64,000 bases of DNA, taken from contig MGMD01000010.1 of NCBI GenBank assembly GCA_001796285.1, forward strand, positions 1-64,000, given 5' to 3'. Both the position numbers and the translations under genes were made by a program. The number at the start of each line of letters is the position of its first letter. Position 1 is the stretch's first letter. The notes under the pieces are model-generated. The model saw only the letters and a list, made by a program, of their open reading frames with translations, was not told the DNA's origin and did not search any database. Origin of the DNA: Chlamydiae bacterium RIFCSPLOWO2_12_FULL_45_20. Its GTDB lineage: Bacteria > Chlamydiota > Chlamydiia > Chlamydiales > SM23-39. Positions 45,915 through 55,367 of this stretch are shown piece by piece.

Positions 45915-46823
45915 TTATACCAAATACGATGGGTCTGGAGCAAACAAATTGGCATTGTAGCTGGATCGAACCAAAGGGCCGCAATACATGTGGCGCACGC
46001 CCCACTGCTGCCCGTATTCTTCGTACGCTTTGAACTGATCGGGGTGCACGAATTCTTTGACTCTGAGTTTGGTGTGGCTTGCCTGGAGATACTGTCCGAT
46101 CGTAATGATATCGCAGGAAAGAGAAAGATCTTTGATCGTCTCTTTCACCTGAGCTTCCGTTTCTCCTAAACCAAGCATCATCCCCGATTTGACGAAGGTC
46201 GTTTTTCCAGATTGTTTGGCTGCTTTTAAAAGGTTGAGCGAACGATCATATTTAGCTTTGTGTCGCACACGTGGGGTAAGTTCTCTTACTGTTTCTATAT
46301 TGTGGTTAAAGATTTCAGGGCGCTGTTCGAGAACTATGTCCAGCAGCTTTACATCTCCCGAGAAGTCTGAGGTGAGAACTTCTATGGTGACTCCTGGATT
46401 TCCTCTTCTTATGGCGAGGATGATCTTCCCCATATGATGAGCTCCTTGGTCAGGAAGATCGTCTCTTGCCACCATTGTAATGACGGCATGGCGAAGACCT
46501 AGCTTTTTGACAGACTGGGCAATACGCTCAGGCTCATCTTCCTCTGGAAGTTTGGGTTTTTTGCTGAAGTCGATATCGCAAAAACCACAATTGCGAGTGC
46601 ACTCTTTTCCGAGGGCTAAGAACGTCGCTGTTTTTTTCGTATAGCATTCGAGCCGGTTGGGACATTTCGCCTCTTCACAAACAGTGTTCAACCTGAAATC
46701 TTCGATGATTTGATTCGTTGTAAAAATCTGTCCTCCCCGCGGTAGCTTTCGGTGAAGCCAGGAAGGAAAACGGCCTGAACGTTTCTCTTCGGGGTTATTG
46801 GGTAGAATATTGAGTTTTGTCAT
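45915..46823 (-). CDS. lipA: Lipoyl synthase
   Basis: 302 residues. A radical SAM enzyme that inserts two sulfurs into octanoyl groups of 2-oxoacid dehydrogenase E2 subunits. The ATG at 46823 overlaps the lpdA stop (ATGA). Two clusters are readable: the auxiliary CEEAKCPNRLEC (CX4CX5C) and the SAM-binding CTRNCGFC (CX3CX2C). VTMVARDDLPDQGA and FNHNIETV are family-typical. It is paired with lpdA, whose E3 enzyme serves the same lipoylated complexes. Confidence 0.97.
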   Translation of the reverse strand: MTKLNILPNNPEEKRSGRFPSWLHRKLPRGGQIFTTNQIIEDFRLNTVCEEAKCPNRLECYTKKTATFLALGKECTRNCGFCDIDFSKKPKLPEEDEPERIAQSVKKLGLRHAVITMVARDDLPDQGAHHMGKIILAIRRGNPGVTIEVLTSDFSGDVKLLDIVLEQRPEIFNHNIETVRELTPRVRHKAKYDRSLNLLKAAKQSGKTTFVKSGMMLGLGETEAQVKETIKDLSLSCDIITIGQYLQASHTKLRVKEFVHPDQFKAYEEYGQQWGVRHMYCGPLVRSSYNANLFAPDPSYLV

Positions 46824-48223
46824 CGTTTCTTCACCGGCGGTAAATGAATCGGAGTCTTGTAAGCCATAAGAGCTGCTTCGTGCCAACTTTCCCCCATTGT
46901 CGGATGGGCATGAATCGTCTCAATTACAGACTCTAAGGTAAGTTCATTTTGAATGGCAAGAGCCATTTCACCAATTAAATTGGAAGCTTCATGGCCTACC
47001 ACAGAAGCACCTAAAATTTGATTTGTTTTCTCATCGAAAACAATTTGGGCAAATCCTTCGGTTTCAAGAGCAGCCTGGGCCTTTCCAAGAGCGGGAAAGG
47101 GAAACCATCCTTTGGCAGCCTGAAATCCAGCTTTTTTTGCCTCTTCTACTGTGTAACCAACAGTTGCAATTTCTGGGGTTGTAAATACGACAGCAGGGAC
47201 CGCTTCATAGTGCATTTTAGCTTCTATTCCGCATGCATTCGATGCGGCGACAACCCCTTGGTGAGAAGCCACATGGGCGAGCATCCATTTCCCAGTGACA
47301 TCGCCGATCGCATAAATGCCAGGCACTCCCGTCTCCATCCGCTCGTTGGTTTCGATAAAGCCCCGCTCATGGGTCAGTACCCCCGCTTTTTCGAGGTGTA
47401 AACCATCTGTGTACACTTGTCTGCCGACCGCAACCAGGGCAAATTCCGCATCCATTGTTTTCCCATCAGAAAATGTAATGTGCACATGGTCGGTTTGGGT
47501 TTCAATACTGCGCACTAAAGCGCTTGTTTGAATTTCGATGCCCCGATGCATAAAGGATTTGCTGAGAAACTGCGATACTTGCTCGCCTTGCGTTGCTAAA
47601 ATAGTCGGAAGGGCTTCTAAAATGGTCACTTTTGTGTTGAGTTCTACAAAAAGGGAGGCAAATTCACAGCCTATATAGCCCCCTCCGATGATGGCTAAGC
47701 TTTTGGGCGCCTCGGTGAGTTCTAAAAGAGAGGTTGAGTTGAAAATGCGTTTGTTGTCGCAAGGGAACGCTTTGATGTCGAGCGGCACGGAGCCGGTTGC
47801 AATGATCATCTTCCCTGCGTTTATAAATATGTTGTCGTGCCCCATGACCTTAAGAGTTTTCGGCGATTCAAAAGAAGCGGTGCCCCGATAGATGGTAATT
47901 TGGTTTGACTGGATTAGGCTTTCTAGGCTACTTCGGAGCTTTTCAATGACAGAGTCTTTTCTCTTTTTCATTTGGTCATAGTGAAATTGAATGGATCCCA
48001 CTGAAATTCCGAACTCTTTAGCTCTTTTCACTTGGTGGAGGACGGCGGCATTCGAAAGGAGCGTTTTTGTAGGAATGCAGCCAACATTTAAACAGCAGCC
48101 GCCGATGAAATCTTTTTCAATGAGCCCAACCGATTTTCCCAGTTGTGCAGCTCGGATGGCAGCGACATATCCACCTGGGCCAGAGCCGATGATCGCGATG
48201 TCATGAGTCTTTCTCGTTGTCAT
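46820..48223 (-). CDS. lpdA: Dihydrolipoamide dehydrogenase (E3)
   Basis: 467 residues. Flavoenzyme that reoxidises dihydrolipoyl groups and reduces NAD. The family N-terminus THDIAIIGSGPGGYVAAIRAA fixes the ATG at 48223; the upstream open frame is discarded. It has the redox-active disulphide in GGCCLNVGCIPTK, the second dinucleotide-binding GGGYIGCEFAS, the FAD-binding GIYAIGDVTG and the C-terminal His-Glu pair in HAHPTMGESWHEA. Coupled to lipA; divergent from the zinc-ribbon gene. Confidence 0.97.
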   Translation of the reverse strand: MTTRKTHDIAIIGSGPGGYVAAIRAAQLGKSVGLIEKDFIGGCCLNVGCIPTKTLLSNAAVLHQVKRAKEFGISVGSIQFHYDQMKKRKDSVIEKLRSSLESLIQSNQITIYRGTASFESPKTLKVMGHDNIFINAGKMIIATGSVPLDIKAFPCDNKRIFNSTSLLELTEAPKSLAIIGGGYIGCEFASLFVELNTKVTILEALPTILATQGEQVSQFLSKSFMHRGIEIQTSALVRSIETQTDHVHITFSDGKTMDAEFALVAVGRQVYTDGLHLEKAGVLTHERGFIETNERMETGVPGIYAIGDVTGKWMLAHVASHQGVVAASNACGIEAKMHYEAVPAVVFTTPEIATVGYTVEEAKKAGFQAAKGWFPFPALGKAQAALETEGFAQIVFDEKTNQILGASVVGHEASNLIGEMALAIQNELTLESVIETIHAHPTMGESWHEAALMAYKTPIHLPPVKKR

Positions 48224-48307
48224 GTTTTGTACCCTTAGTAAAACAGCAAAAGCGCAGTATAAGAAAAAAGCGGCTTTCCTTATACTACGTTTTTGGAAGG
48301 CAGACCT

Positions 48308-48745
48308 ATGAAGGCGAAAAAACGTCAAAAATTGTGTTATCATTGTGAAGGTGATGTGGATCTTGAAGTGATTGTCTGCCCGTTTTGTGCAGCGGATCTT
48401 CGAGTAGAAAAGCCTGAGGTTCAACGGCCTGCTTATAACCCTGGGACGCATTTAAAAAACGTATCTACGCAGGCCTCTTTGTATCCCTCCTCTCAGCCCT
48501 CCAAAAATAAAGAGGAAGCAATCGCCGAAGGGGTTCAGGAGCCTCTTGAAGAGACTGAAGAGGAAAAAACTCTGTGGGCTCCTATGATTTTCCTCACACT
48601 AGGGTTTCAGCTATTTCTTTTGGGTCTTTTGATGCTGTTTTTTTCGCATGGAGGGATTCTGATGTTCAAATGGGATGCTAGGTTTTGGTTTTTTTATATT
48701 CTTGCCGCTTTCCCTCTTGTTGTCTTTGGGTATAAAAAGCTATAA
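48308..48745 (+). CDS. Zinc-ribbon membrane protein
   Basis: 145 residues from the ATG at 48308 (GGAAGG a few bases upstream). An N-terminal zinc ribbon CYHC...CPFC (CX2C-x14-CX2C) is followed by an acidic, Gln/Pro-rich linker (about 45-90) and two membrane helices (about 92-115 and 123-142). A similar small protein lies next to lpdA in Chlamydia as far as I remember. Function unknown. Transcribed divergently from lpdA; its stop is followed at once by a degenerate MITE-like segment. Confidence 0.7.
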   Translation: MKAKKRQKLCYHCEGDVDLEVIVCPFCAADLRVEKPEVQRPAYNPGTHLKNVSTQASLYPSSQPSKNKEEAIAEGVQEPLEETEEEKTLWAPMIFLTLGFQLFLLGLLMLFFSHGGILMFKWDARFWFFYILAAFPLVVFGYKKL

Positions 48746-48772
48746 CACCAATCGCAACAAATAAATTCATAT
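48742..48772 (+). repeat. Degenerate MITE end
   Basis: ACACCAATCGCAACAAATAA then ATTCATA matches about 21 of 27 positions of the outer MITE arm at 1132/2520/17797. It stops exactly where the TIR at 48773 begins, as if an old MITE was truncated by the later insertion. Confidence 0.4.
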
Positions 48773-48787
48773 TAGACCTCTTGCATA
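48773..48787 (-). repeat. 15-bp inverted repeat, left of the antiporter gene
   Basis: TAGACCTCTTGCATA. It is the exact reverse complement of the 15 bp at 50272-50286. The similarity to the island boundary repeats extends inward over 21 of 23 positions (through ATTCAGGG). Confidence 0.7.
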
Positions 48788-48803
48788 ATTCAGGGTTCGT
48801 CGC

Positions 48804-50219
48804 TTAAAAGAGCGGGCCAAAGAAGTAGAAGATTGCATACAGAATGAGCGTGGGGATGAGGGCGGCTAGCAAGAGGTTTAACGGTTTAATTCCGTCAAAG
48901 TGCTTTCTTAAAATCGCATAGCCTGCAGGATTGGGTGCGTTCGCGATGACTGTCAACCCTCCCCCTGCAATCACGCCGGTAAAAACAGCATATTTAAAGG
49001 CTTCGCCCCAATTGGGAATCAGGGTGGTAAGGTAAGAAATAGCCGCATTGTCGTTAAATCCTGTCATTGCAATGGCTACCCCCATGACTGAAAGGGGGTT
49101 TAAATCTTCTAGAATTGATACGACCCACCATCCCTGAAGCCCTCCATGAATGATGAGCCCTGCTAAAAAGAGGCCGACAAGCAGCGGTCTTGCAATCTGA
49201 ATCGAGTGTTGATGCGCTCTTGTTGCTTGGTGAAATCCGATAAAAAAAAGAAATGTGGCGATAAAAATAGCTGGATATTGGGAAACTACGACAATCCAAA
49301 ACATAAAGAGCATGTGAATACACGTTACCCAGAGTGGGATGGGATCCTCTTTGGGCTTTGAAGTAAATTCTTGATAGACCTGCGCCGCTTTTTGTTTCAC
49401 ATGCATATGGATGAGTTCTTTTCTAAAAAAAAGCCAGTAGAGGCTATTAGAAATGAAAATCCCCAATGCCGCTTTCCAGCCAAAGTTAAAGAATATATCT
49501 TGGATGGACCAATTCCAACAGTGGGAGAGAATCAGTACAGCGGGAGACGCAAAATCTGTCAAAATCCCCCCCACAGAAATATTGACAAAAAGTAGGCCCA
49601 AGGTAGCATAGCTAAGTTTTTTGCTCGGATAATATTGATAAAATTTTTCTGAAAGTAAAAGGGCGCATAGCGCCATGGCTGCAGCCTCCGTGATGAAAGA
49701 GCCCAAAAGAGGACCGATTGTCAAAAGAACAAACCACCAAGCAGAGAGAGATCCTCCCAGCCCCTTTGCTATCCAACCGATGAGCTTTTCTGCGGTGTGT
49801 ACAATCGGGCGAGTGGAGGCCATGGCCAAGATGACCACCACAAAAAGAGGCTCTGTATAATCTCTTGTGTTGATGTATTCGAAACTGATGGTCCAGTTAT
49901 AATAACAGCCCATGGCGATAAAAAGAGGAATGGCCCAAAGTGCAAATACTATTTCTATTTCTGCAAGAAAGTAGAGAATATGGCACCAAAAGCTCCTCTC
50001 TTGTGTTGTTCCTTTTCTTTGGGGGAGCTCTTTCTCCTCTAATTTTTTTGCCCATTCATGCACTTTATAAACGGAGAGCGTATGAATGATAGCTAGAATG
50101 AAAATGATCAGAGAAATGATGTGAAAAGAGGAAAATTTCAAAGATTCGATTTGTAAAATCAGAGGGTCTTTAAGACAGTCATACTTTGCAGGTTGCTTGA
50201 GCACTTCAGCAAGGATCAT
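48804..50219 (-). CDS. Putative Na+/H+ antiporter (NhaD-like)
   Basis: 471 residues with about 12 membrane segments. The family is the putative Na+/H+ antiporters of the ion transporter superfamily. LLGSFITEAAAMALCALLLSEKF, the GFNDNAAISYLTTL segment and TVIANAPNPAGY (Asn/Asp/Ser-rich helix breaks) are characteristic. The start is the ATG at 50219; a GTG lies one codon earlier. The gene fills the space between two inverted 15-bp repeats that also occur at the island borders, so it looks like cargo of a mobile element. Function would be cytoplasmic pH or sodium control. Confidence 0.85.
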   Translation of the reverse strand: MILAEVLKQPAKYDCLKDPLILQIESLKFSSFHIISLIIFILAIIHTLSVYKVHEWAKKLEEKELPQRKGTTQERSFWCHILYFLAEIEIVFALWAIPLFIAMGCYYNWTISFEYINTRDYTEPLFVVVILAMASTRPIVHTAEKLIGWIAKGLGGSLSAWWFVLLTIGPLLGSFITEAAAMALCALLLSEKFYQYYPSKKLSYATLGLLFVNISVGGILTDFASPAVLILSHCWNWSIQDIFFNFGWKAALGIFISNSLYWLFFRKELIHMHVKQKAAQVYQEFTSKPKEDPIPLWVTCIHMLFMFWIVVVSQYPAIFIATFLFFIGFHQATRAHQHSIQIARPLLVGLFLAGLIIHGGLQGWWVVSILEDLNPLSVMGVAIAMTGFNDNAAISYLTTLIPNWGEAFKYAVFTGVIAGGGLTVIANAPNPAGYAILRKHFDGIKPLNLLLAALIPTLILYAIFYFFGPLF

Positions 50220-50271
50220 CACTTTGCTAAGCTTATACGATTCGCCAAAAATAAGATATGATCATTTCCGG

Positions 50272-50286
50272 TATGCAAGAGGTCTA
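50272..50286 (+). repeat. 15-bp inverted repeat, right of the antiporter gene
   Basis: TATGCAAGAGGTCTA, the perfect partner of 48773-48787. It ends next to the secA stop codon (50288-50290). ATT immediately outside the AGACC/GGTCT cores on both sides would be a 3-bp target duplication. Confidence 0.7.
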
Positions 50287-50287
50287 T

Positions 50288-53107
50288 TCAAGCTCCTTGG
50301 ATGAGCGTTGGCATTTTCTTGTTTCTTTTAGGAGCTTCTCGGTGCTGTTGGGGCATCATCTCAAATCGGAAGAGATCCTTTGCGATTTCTTGACGAAGCC
50401 GGAGGGAAAGTGCCTCAAAGAGGTGGAATGATTCATGTTTAAATTCGAGTAAAGGATCTTTCTGACCCACCGTGCGCATGTGCACATCAGATCTTAAATG
50501 ATCGATGTGGAGAAGATGTTCCTGCCAGAGCTGATCGCTTCTTCGGATCATCAAACTGCGGATCACTTCTAGAAGAACATTTTGCGCTTTTTCTGCCACA
50601 TTGAGTTCGGGTCTAAACGAAGAGAGGAGCTGCCGCTGATAGAAGGTTTTTTGCTGAAAGGCGGAAAGGATCGTATCGACTTTCTCCTTTTCACTGAACA
50701 GATTTTCAAAAGAGATCGGAAATTGCTCTTGGAGGGCTTTGGGGTCGTTCGGGTGCTGAGAGAGAATGTGCCGGGCCACAGATTCTAAAATCTCTTCAGC
50801 GATTTGGTGCGGATTTTCTGTAAAGAGAAGATCGTTTCGAAATGCGTATACTTCTTGGCGCTGTCTGTTCATCACATCATCGTATTCAAGCGTGTGTTTA
50901 CGCATCGTGTAGTTGCGCTGCTCCACTCTTTTTTGCGCCGTTTCAATCGACTTATTGAGTACTTTTGCTGAGATTGGCTCTCCTTCAGGGGGACGGAAAC
51001 GCTGGAGTAGTGCTGTCATTCGAGGAGATGCAAAAAGTCGCATGAGCGAGTCTTCAAAAGCGACGAAAAATTTCGAAGACCCTGGATCTCCCAGTCTTCC
51101 CGAGCGGCCGCGGAGCTGTCTGTCAATTCTCCTGGAACTGTGTCTTGTCGTCCCGATGACGTGAAGTCCTTTGAGCTCGCGGACCCCTTCTTTCAGCTTA
51201 ATGTCTGTTCCTCGGCCCGCCATGTTGGTCGCAAGGGTAATGGCCCCTTTTTGCCCAGCTTCTGCAATGATTTGGGCTTCGTGCTCATGGTTTTTCGCGT
51301 TCAAAATCGTGTGAAGCAATTTGTTTTGCTTTAAAATTCTGGAGAGTTTTTCTGAGATATCGACAGATTCTGTTCCAATGAGGATGGGTCTTCCCTGAGC
51401 GTGAATCTCTTTAATTTCTTTGAGAATCGCGATGTATTTTTCTCTTTCTGTCATGTAAATTTCATCATCGTAGTCGATACGGGCTGAGGAACGGTACGTG
51501 GGAATCTCTAGGACATCGAGCTTGTAAATTTCTTTAAATTCATTCGCCTCCGTCATCGCTGTTCCCGTCATTCCAGCGAGCCTTTCATACATACGGAAAT
51601 AATTTTGGAGTGTAATCGTCGCGTAGGTTTGGGTCTCTCCTTGGATAGCTACGCTCTCTTTCGCTTCAATCGCTTGATGCAGACCATCGGAGAAGCGGCG
51701 GCCAGGTTGTGGACGGCCCGTATTCTCATCGATGATGACGATCTTTGCTTCTTGAACGATATAGTCGATGTCTTTTTCCATCAGAAGATGGGCGCGGAGA
51801 AGCTGTCTTAAATTATGCGCTCGCTCTTTACGTTTTGCATCCTCTTCACGAAGTGCTACTTTCGCCTGCATTTTCTCTTGTTCACTGGTCTTTTTCTGAT
51901 CAATCACAAGATACTCATAGCCTAAGTCCAGCATTACAAAGTCATCGGCGCCCGCTCCCTCCTTAAACTCGCTCCAACTGTGGATTCCTTTATCCGTCAA
52001 TTCATATTCGTTATTTCTCTCGTCGATAACCATGTAAAGATCTGCGAGAGTCTGAAATTTTTCTTCTTTATTCGCCTCTCCAAAGAAGTAGGTTTCCCAA
52101 CGGTCGATTTCGGCGCGCATATCGGGGTTTTCTTTGAGCCTTTTTAAGATTTTATTACGAGGCGTACCCTTGCTCACGAGCCAAAGTCTCTTGAAGGCCT
52201 CTTTTTTTTGCTCTTCTTCTTGTTTGGTGAGTTTTTTGGAACTGGCTATCTCCTCTAGAAGGTGGAGCGATTCTAACACCCTTCGAGCCTCTGTTGCTAA
52301 GCGGTTGCAGTGGTCGCGCTGGATTCGGACCATGTTCGCTACCCCCTCTTTCAGCTCATCATACATTTGGCGACTTTCAGGGACAGGGCCCGAGATGATA
52401 AGTGGGGTCCTCGCTTCATCGATGAGAATGGAGTCAATTTCGTCGACCATGGCAAAATAATGACCTCTTTGCACTTGGTCGTTTTTATGCATGGCCATGG
52501 AGTTGTCCCGAAGATAGTCAAAGCCGAACTCAGAAGCGGTTCCATACACGATATCGGATGCGTATACCCCCTTTCTGTCCGCCGGGTGGATGTCGTTTGT
52601 CAAGGATGCAACGCTCAAGCCTAAGAATTGAAAAATCGATCCAACCCATTCGCAGTCTCTTTTGGCGAGATAGTCGTTTACCGTGACGAGGTGCACAGGC
52701 TTTGCTGTCAGGGCATGGAGATAAAGCGGCATCGAAGCGGTGAGCGTTTTCCCTTCCCCCGTCTGCATTTCAGCAATCGATCCGTGATACATCGCGATGG
52801 CGCCCAAAATCTGAACGTCATAGGGAATCATGTCCCATTTCTGGTCGTACCCAGAGACATGAACGTCAGTGCCGCAAAGGCGCCGGCAAACATTTTTTAC
52901 AAGGGCGAATGCTTCAGGAAGAAGAGAATCGAGAAGCTCCCCCTTAGCAAGCCTTTCTTTGAACTCTATTGTCTTGTGCCGGATCTCATTTTCGCTTAGT
53001 GCTTGATACTTCTCTTCCCAGCCGTTGACTTGGGGTATCAGCTGCCAATATTTTTTGAGAAGCCTAGATTGTTGTGTGCCGAAAATTTTTTTAATGATGC
53101 CGAACAT
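50288..53107 (-). CDS. secA: Protein translocase ATPase SecA
   Basis: 939 residues. ATP motor of the Sec translocon. MQTGEGKTLTA (Walker A), VDEIDSILIDEARTPLIISG (Walker B and DEAD-like box), IDENTGRPQPGRRFSDGLHQ, TNMAGRGTDI and the helical scaffold (YDDVMNRQRQEVY) are present. As in some SecAs, the C-terminal zinc-binding CXCXSGK tail is missing: the protein ends KRNKKMPTLIQGA. The stop codon abuts the right inverted repeat of the antiporter element, so insertion took place immediately after the gene. Confidence 0.97.
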   Translation of the reverse strand: MFGIIKKIFGTQQSRLLKKYWQLIPQVNGWEEKYQALSENEIRHKTIEFKERLAKGELLDSLLPEAFALVKNVCRRLCGTDVHVSGYDQKWDMIPYDVQILGAIAMYHGSIAEMQTGEGKTLTASMPLYLHALTAKPVHLVTVNDYLAKRDCEWVGSIFQFLGLSVASLTNDIHPADRKGVYASDIVYGTASEFGFDYLRDNSMAMHKNDQVQRGHYFAMVDEIDSILIDEARTPLIISGPVPESRQMYDELKEGVANMVRIQRDHCNRLATEARRVLESLHLLEEIASSKKLTKQEEEQKKEAFKRLWLVSKGTPRNKILKRLKENPDMRAEIDRWETYFFGEANKEEKFQTLADLYMVIDERNNEYELTDKGIHSWSEFKEGAGADDFVMLDLGYEYLVIDQKKTSEQEKMQAKVALREEDAKRKERAHNLRQLLRAHLLMEKDIDYIVQEAKIVIIDENTGRPQPGRRFSDGLHQAIEAKESVAIQGETQTYATITLQNYFRMYERLAGMTGTAMTEANEFKEIYKLDVLEIPTYRSSARIDYDDEIYMTEREKYIAILKEIKEIHAQGRPILIGTESVDISEKLSRILKQNKLLHTILNAKNHEHEAQIIAEAGQKGAITLATNMAGRGTDIKLKEGVRELKGLHVIGTTRHSSRRIDRQLRGRSGRLGDPGSSKFFVAFEDSLMRLFASPRMTALLQRFRPPEGEPISAKVLNKSIETAQKRVEQRNYTMRKHTLEYDDVMNRQRQEVYAFRNDLLFTENPHQIAEEILESVARHILSQHPNDPKALQEQFPISFENLFSEKEKVDTILSAFQQKTFYQRQLLSSFRPELNVAEKAQNVLLEVIRSLMIRRSDQLWQEHLLHIDHLRSDVHMRTVGQKDPLLEFKHESFHLFEALSLRLRQEIAKDLFRFEMMPQQHREAPKRNKKMPTLIQGA

Positions 53108-53257
53108 GCGCTGCTATATCCCTAATTCAACTTCCCAAAATTTTAGTAGGAATAGTCATTTCAGACAAGGTATAAATTTTTATGTAAAAATTTGAATTAC
53201 GAATAAAAAAAGTGTATGAATTTTATAATAAAGTTGGTTTGGTTATGATCTCAGTCT

Positions 53258-53794
53258 ATGCTGAAGGGGAACAATCTTCATTTACGTACGGTGAAAGAAA
53301 AAGATTTAGAAAAACTTTACTCTTATTTTGATTCGATTCACATGCGCGGAGAGTTTTTATCGAGTGATTTACTTTCTTTTCATCGATTTGGTCTGGAATT
53401 TCAGCAAACGGGGTTTTGGTCGGATGGGAAGGGTATCCTTCTTGTTGAGATGAGAGAGCAATTGATTGGGGCGCTTTGGTTTGAAAGGCAGTCGTTTTTA
53501 GATTGTTTGGATCTGCATTTTTATATTTTTCATGCGGAACATAGGGGTCGTGGGTTGATGACAGAGGCGCTGTCGCTTTTTTCTTCCTATCTTTTTGCTA
53601 CAAAAAAAACGGAAAGGCTACAGCTATCCATTCCTGACTATTCCAAAGCGGCGCTTCGAGTGGCTCAGAAAAGCGGGTTTAAGTTTGAAGGGATTGCGCG
53701 CTCTAGTTTTTTCCATCGGGGAAAGTATCTGGACCTTTGTATCTATTCGCAGCTTCGTTCTGAGTGCTTAGATATAAATAAAATCTTTGGGTAA
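53258..53794 (+). CDS. GNAT-family N-acetyltransferase
   Basis: 178 residues. The acetyl-CoA-binding motif A is HRGRGLMTEALSLFSSYLF (Q/RxxGxG/A type, about residues 92-110), followed by SKAALRVAQKSGFKFEGIARSS (motif B), as in the RimJ/RimL subgroup that acetylates N-termini or small amines. The start ATG at 53258 lies after an AT-rich leader. The acceptor is unknown. The MFS gene follows after 26 bp and may be co-transcribed. Confidence 0.9.
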   Translation: MLKGNNLHLRTVKEKDLEKLYSYFDSIHMRGEFLSSDLLSFHRFGLEFQQTGFWSDGKGILLVEMREQLIGALWFERQSFLDCLDLHFYIFHAEHRGRGLMTEALSLFSSYLFATKKTERLQLSIPDYSKAALRVAQKSGFKFEGIARSSFFHRGKYLDLCIYSQLRSECLDINKIFG

Positions 53795-53820
53795 AAAAAA
53801 TTTTTCCTTAATCTGAAAGA

Positions 53821-55347
53821 ATGGTTATCTCTCGGGATCGAAAGTGGTTCATCCTTTTTGCGATGAGCATGGCGTTTTTCGTTGCTGCGATCGATGGAAC
53901 GGTCATGAATTTGGCAGTTGTGTGGATTCAAAGCGACTTTCATGCCTCTCTTTCTTCTGTGCAATGGGTTTTAAGCGGATTTCTTCTTTCTTTTGCGAGC
54001 TTTACTGTCGCTGCTGGAAAGTTAAGCGACCATTACGGTCATAAGCGGGTTTTTACAATAGGCGTTTTAGTTTTCCTTTTCTTTTCCATTTCTGGTGCCC
54101 TTTCGCAAACTACGTGGCAGCTTATCGTTAGCCGTATTTTACAAGGTTTTGGGGCGGCGCTTTTTTGGCCGAGCGTAAATGCTCTTACGCTCCATAGTTT
54201 TGATGGGAAATCTCGTGGCACAGCTATGGGGATTTTGACGGGGATTATGGGATTGGCGATGACGATCGGGCCTCCGTTGGGAGGTTTTTTGATTGATCTT
54301 TGGAATTGGCGGTTGATTTTGTGGTTTAATGTACCGCTTTGCGTGCTCTCTTTGGTCATGACTTATTATTTTGTCCCTGAAGATGAAAAGCATGAGAGGG
54401 GAAAGATCGACTTTTTTGCGATCTTTTTAATTCTCTTGGGCTTTTTTAGTTTTTTTTATGCCCTCAATAGAGGGGGGACGATTGGTTTTAACCGAGTAGA
54501 GGTGATGATTGCCTTTGTGATGGCTACCTTGGCGTTTCTGACCTTTGTGATGCACGAGTGCTATGCCAAAAGACCGCTTATTGATTTCACTCTTTTGAAG
54601 AGCGGTACCTATGTCACGAGCGTTTTGGTCAGGGTCGGGACAGGTGCATCCTTTTTTGCCGTGCTTTTTGTTCTCGCCTTTTATTTGCAGCACATTGTGG
54701 GGTTGAGCGCAGTGAAAGCGGGCCTTTATTATCTGCCTATGACCATCATGATGGGAATCATTCCCCCGATTTTGGGAAGGATGCAAAGGAGAGTGGGGAG
54801 TTACTTTCCTATGTACTTTGGAGCCATTTTGATCTGCCTTTCTTTTATTTACTTCCTTTTCCTCGACTGGACCGCTATCACCTTTTCCCAACTGTTTCTT
54901 CCTTTATTTTTTTTTGGCCTTGGGATTGGGCTGATCTTGCCTTCTAATATTATGATCGCTTTACAGGAGATTCCGAAGACGCTGACGGGTCTCGGGATTG
55001 GGATTCTTTATACATGCATTCTTGTTTCAGGAACCACTTTAGTGATTCTTTCGACCCAGATTATTCGGGAAAAAGGGACGTCTGCTGCTATGAGAATTCT
55101 TCGTAAGGATGAGGTTTTCTTAACCCCTCTTCAACAGATGGAGGTGGCCAATGCGGTCACGGGGCTAAATGATCCTCATTTATTTGCACAAGAGTTTCCC
55201 GGAAACGAGGCAAAAGTGGCTTATGCTGTTCGATATGGCTTTGAAGAGGCCTTTTTTTTGATTCTTAAAATCTGTGTGATTGTGAGCGCCCTGGTGCTTC
55301 TCATCTTTGCTTATGCCCATCTCTACCGCTTGAAAAATTTTTCCTGA
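53821..55347 (+). CDS. MFS drug/metabolite exporter (DHA2 family)
   Basis: 508 residues with 14 hydrophobic segments. The DHA2 motif A appears as GKLSDHYGHKRVF, motif C as GPPLGGFLIDLWNWRLILWFNVP, and the N-terminus has the AIDGTVMNLAVVWI membrane helix with Asp. Expels hydrophobic or cationic compounds in exchange for protons. There is no adjacent membrane-fusion (EmrA) gene. The substrate is not predictable. It starts 26 bp after the GNAT gene and ends 20 bp before psd. Confidence 0.92.
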   Translation: MVISRDRKWFILFAMSMAFFVAAIDGTVMNLAVVWIQSDFHASLSSVQWVLSGFLLSFASFTVAAGKLSDHYGHKRVFTIGVLVFLFFSISGALSQTTWQLIVSRILQGFGAALFWPSVNALTLHSFDGKSRGTAMGILTGIMGLAMTIGPPLGGFLIDLWNWRLILWFNVPLCVLSLVMTYYFVPEDEKHERGKIDFFAIFLILLGFFSFFYALNRGGTIGFNRVEVMIAFVMATLAFLTFVMHECYAKRPLIDFTLLKSGTYVTSVLVRVGTGASFFAVLFVLAFYLQHIVGLSAVKAGLYYLPMTIMMGIIPPILGRMQRRVGSYFPMYFGAILICLSFIYFLFLDWTAITFSQLFLPLFFFGLGIGLILPSNIMIALQEIPKTLTGLGIGILYTCILVSGTTLVILSTQIIREKGTSAAMRILRKDEVFLTPLQQMEVANAVTGLNDPHLFAQEFPGNEAKVAYAVRYGFEEAFFLILKICVIVSALVLLIFAYAHLYRLKNFS

Positions 55348-55367
55348 ACGCGCTACCATGTCCCCTC

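Noticed and set aside
54427-54891. 154-codon minus-strand frame inside the MFS gene
   Set aside because: A His/Lys/Gln-rich antisense translation of membrane codons, a typical artefact.
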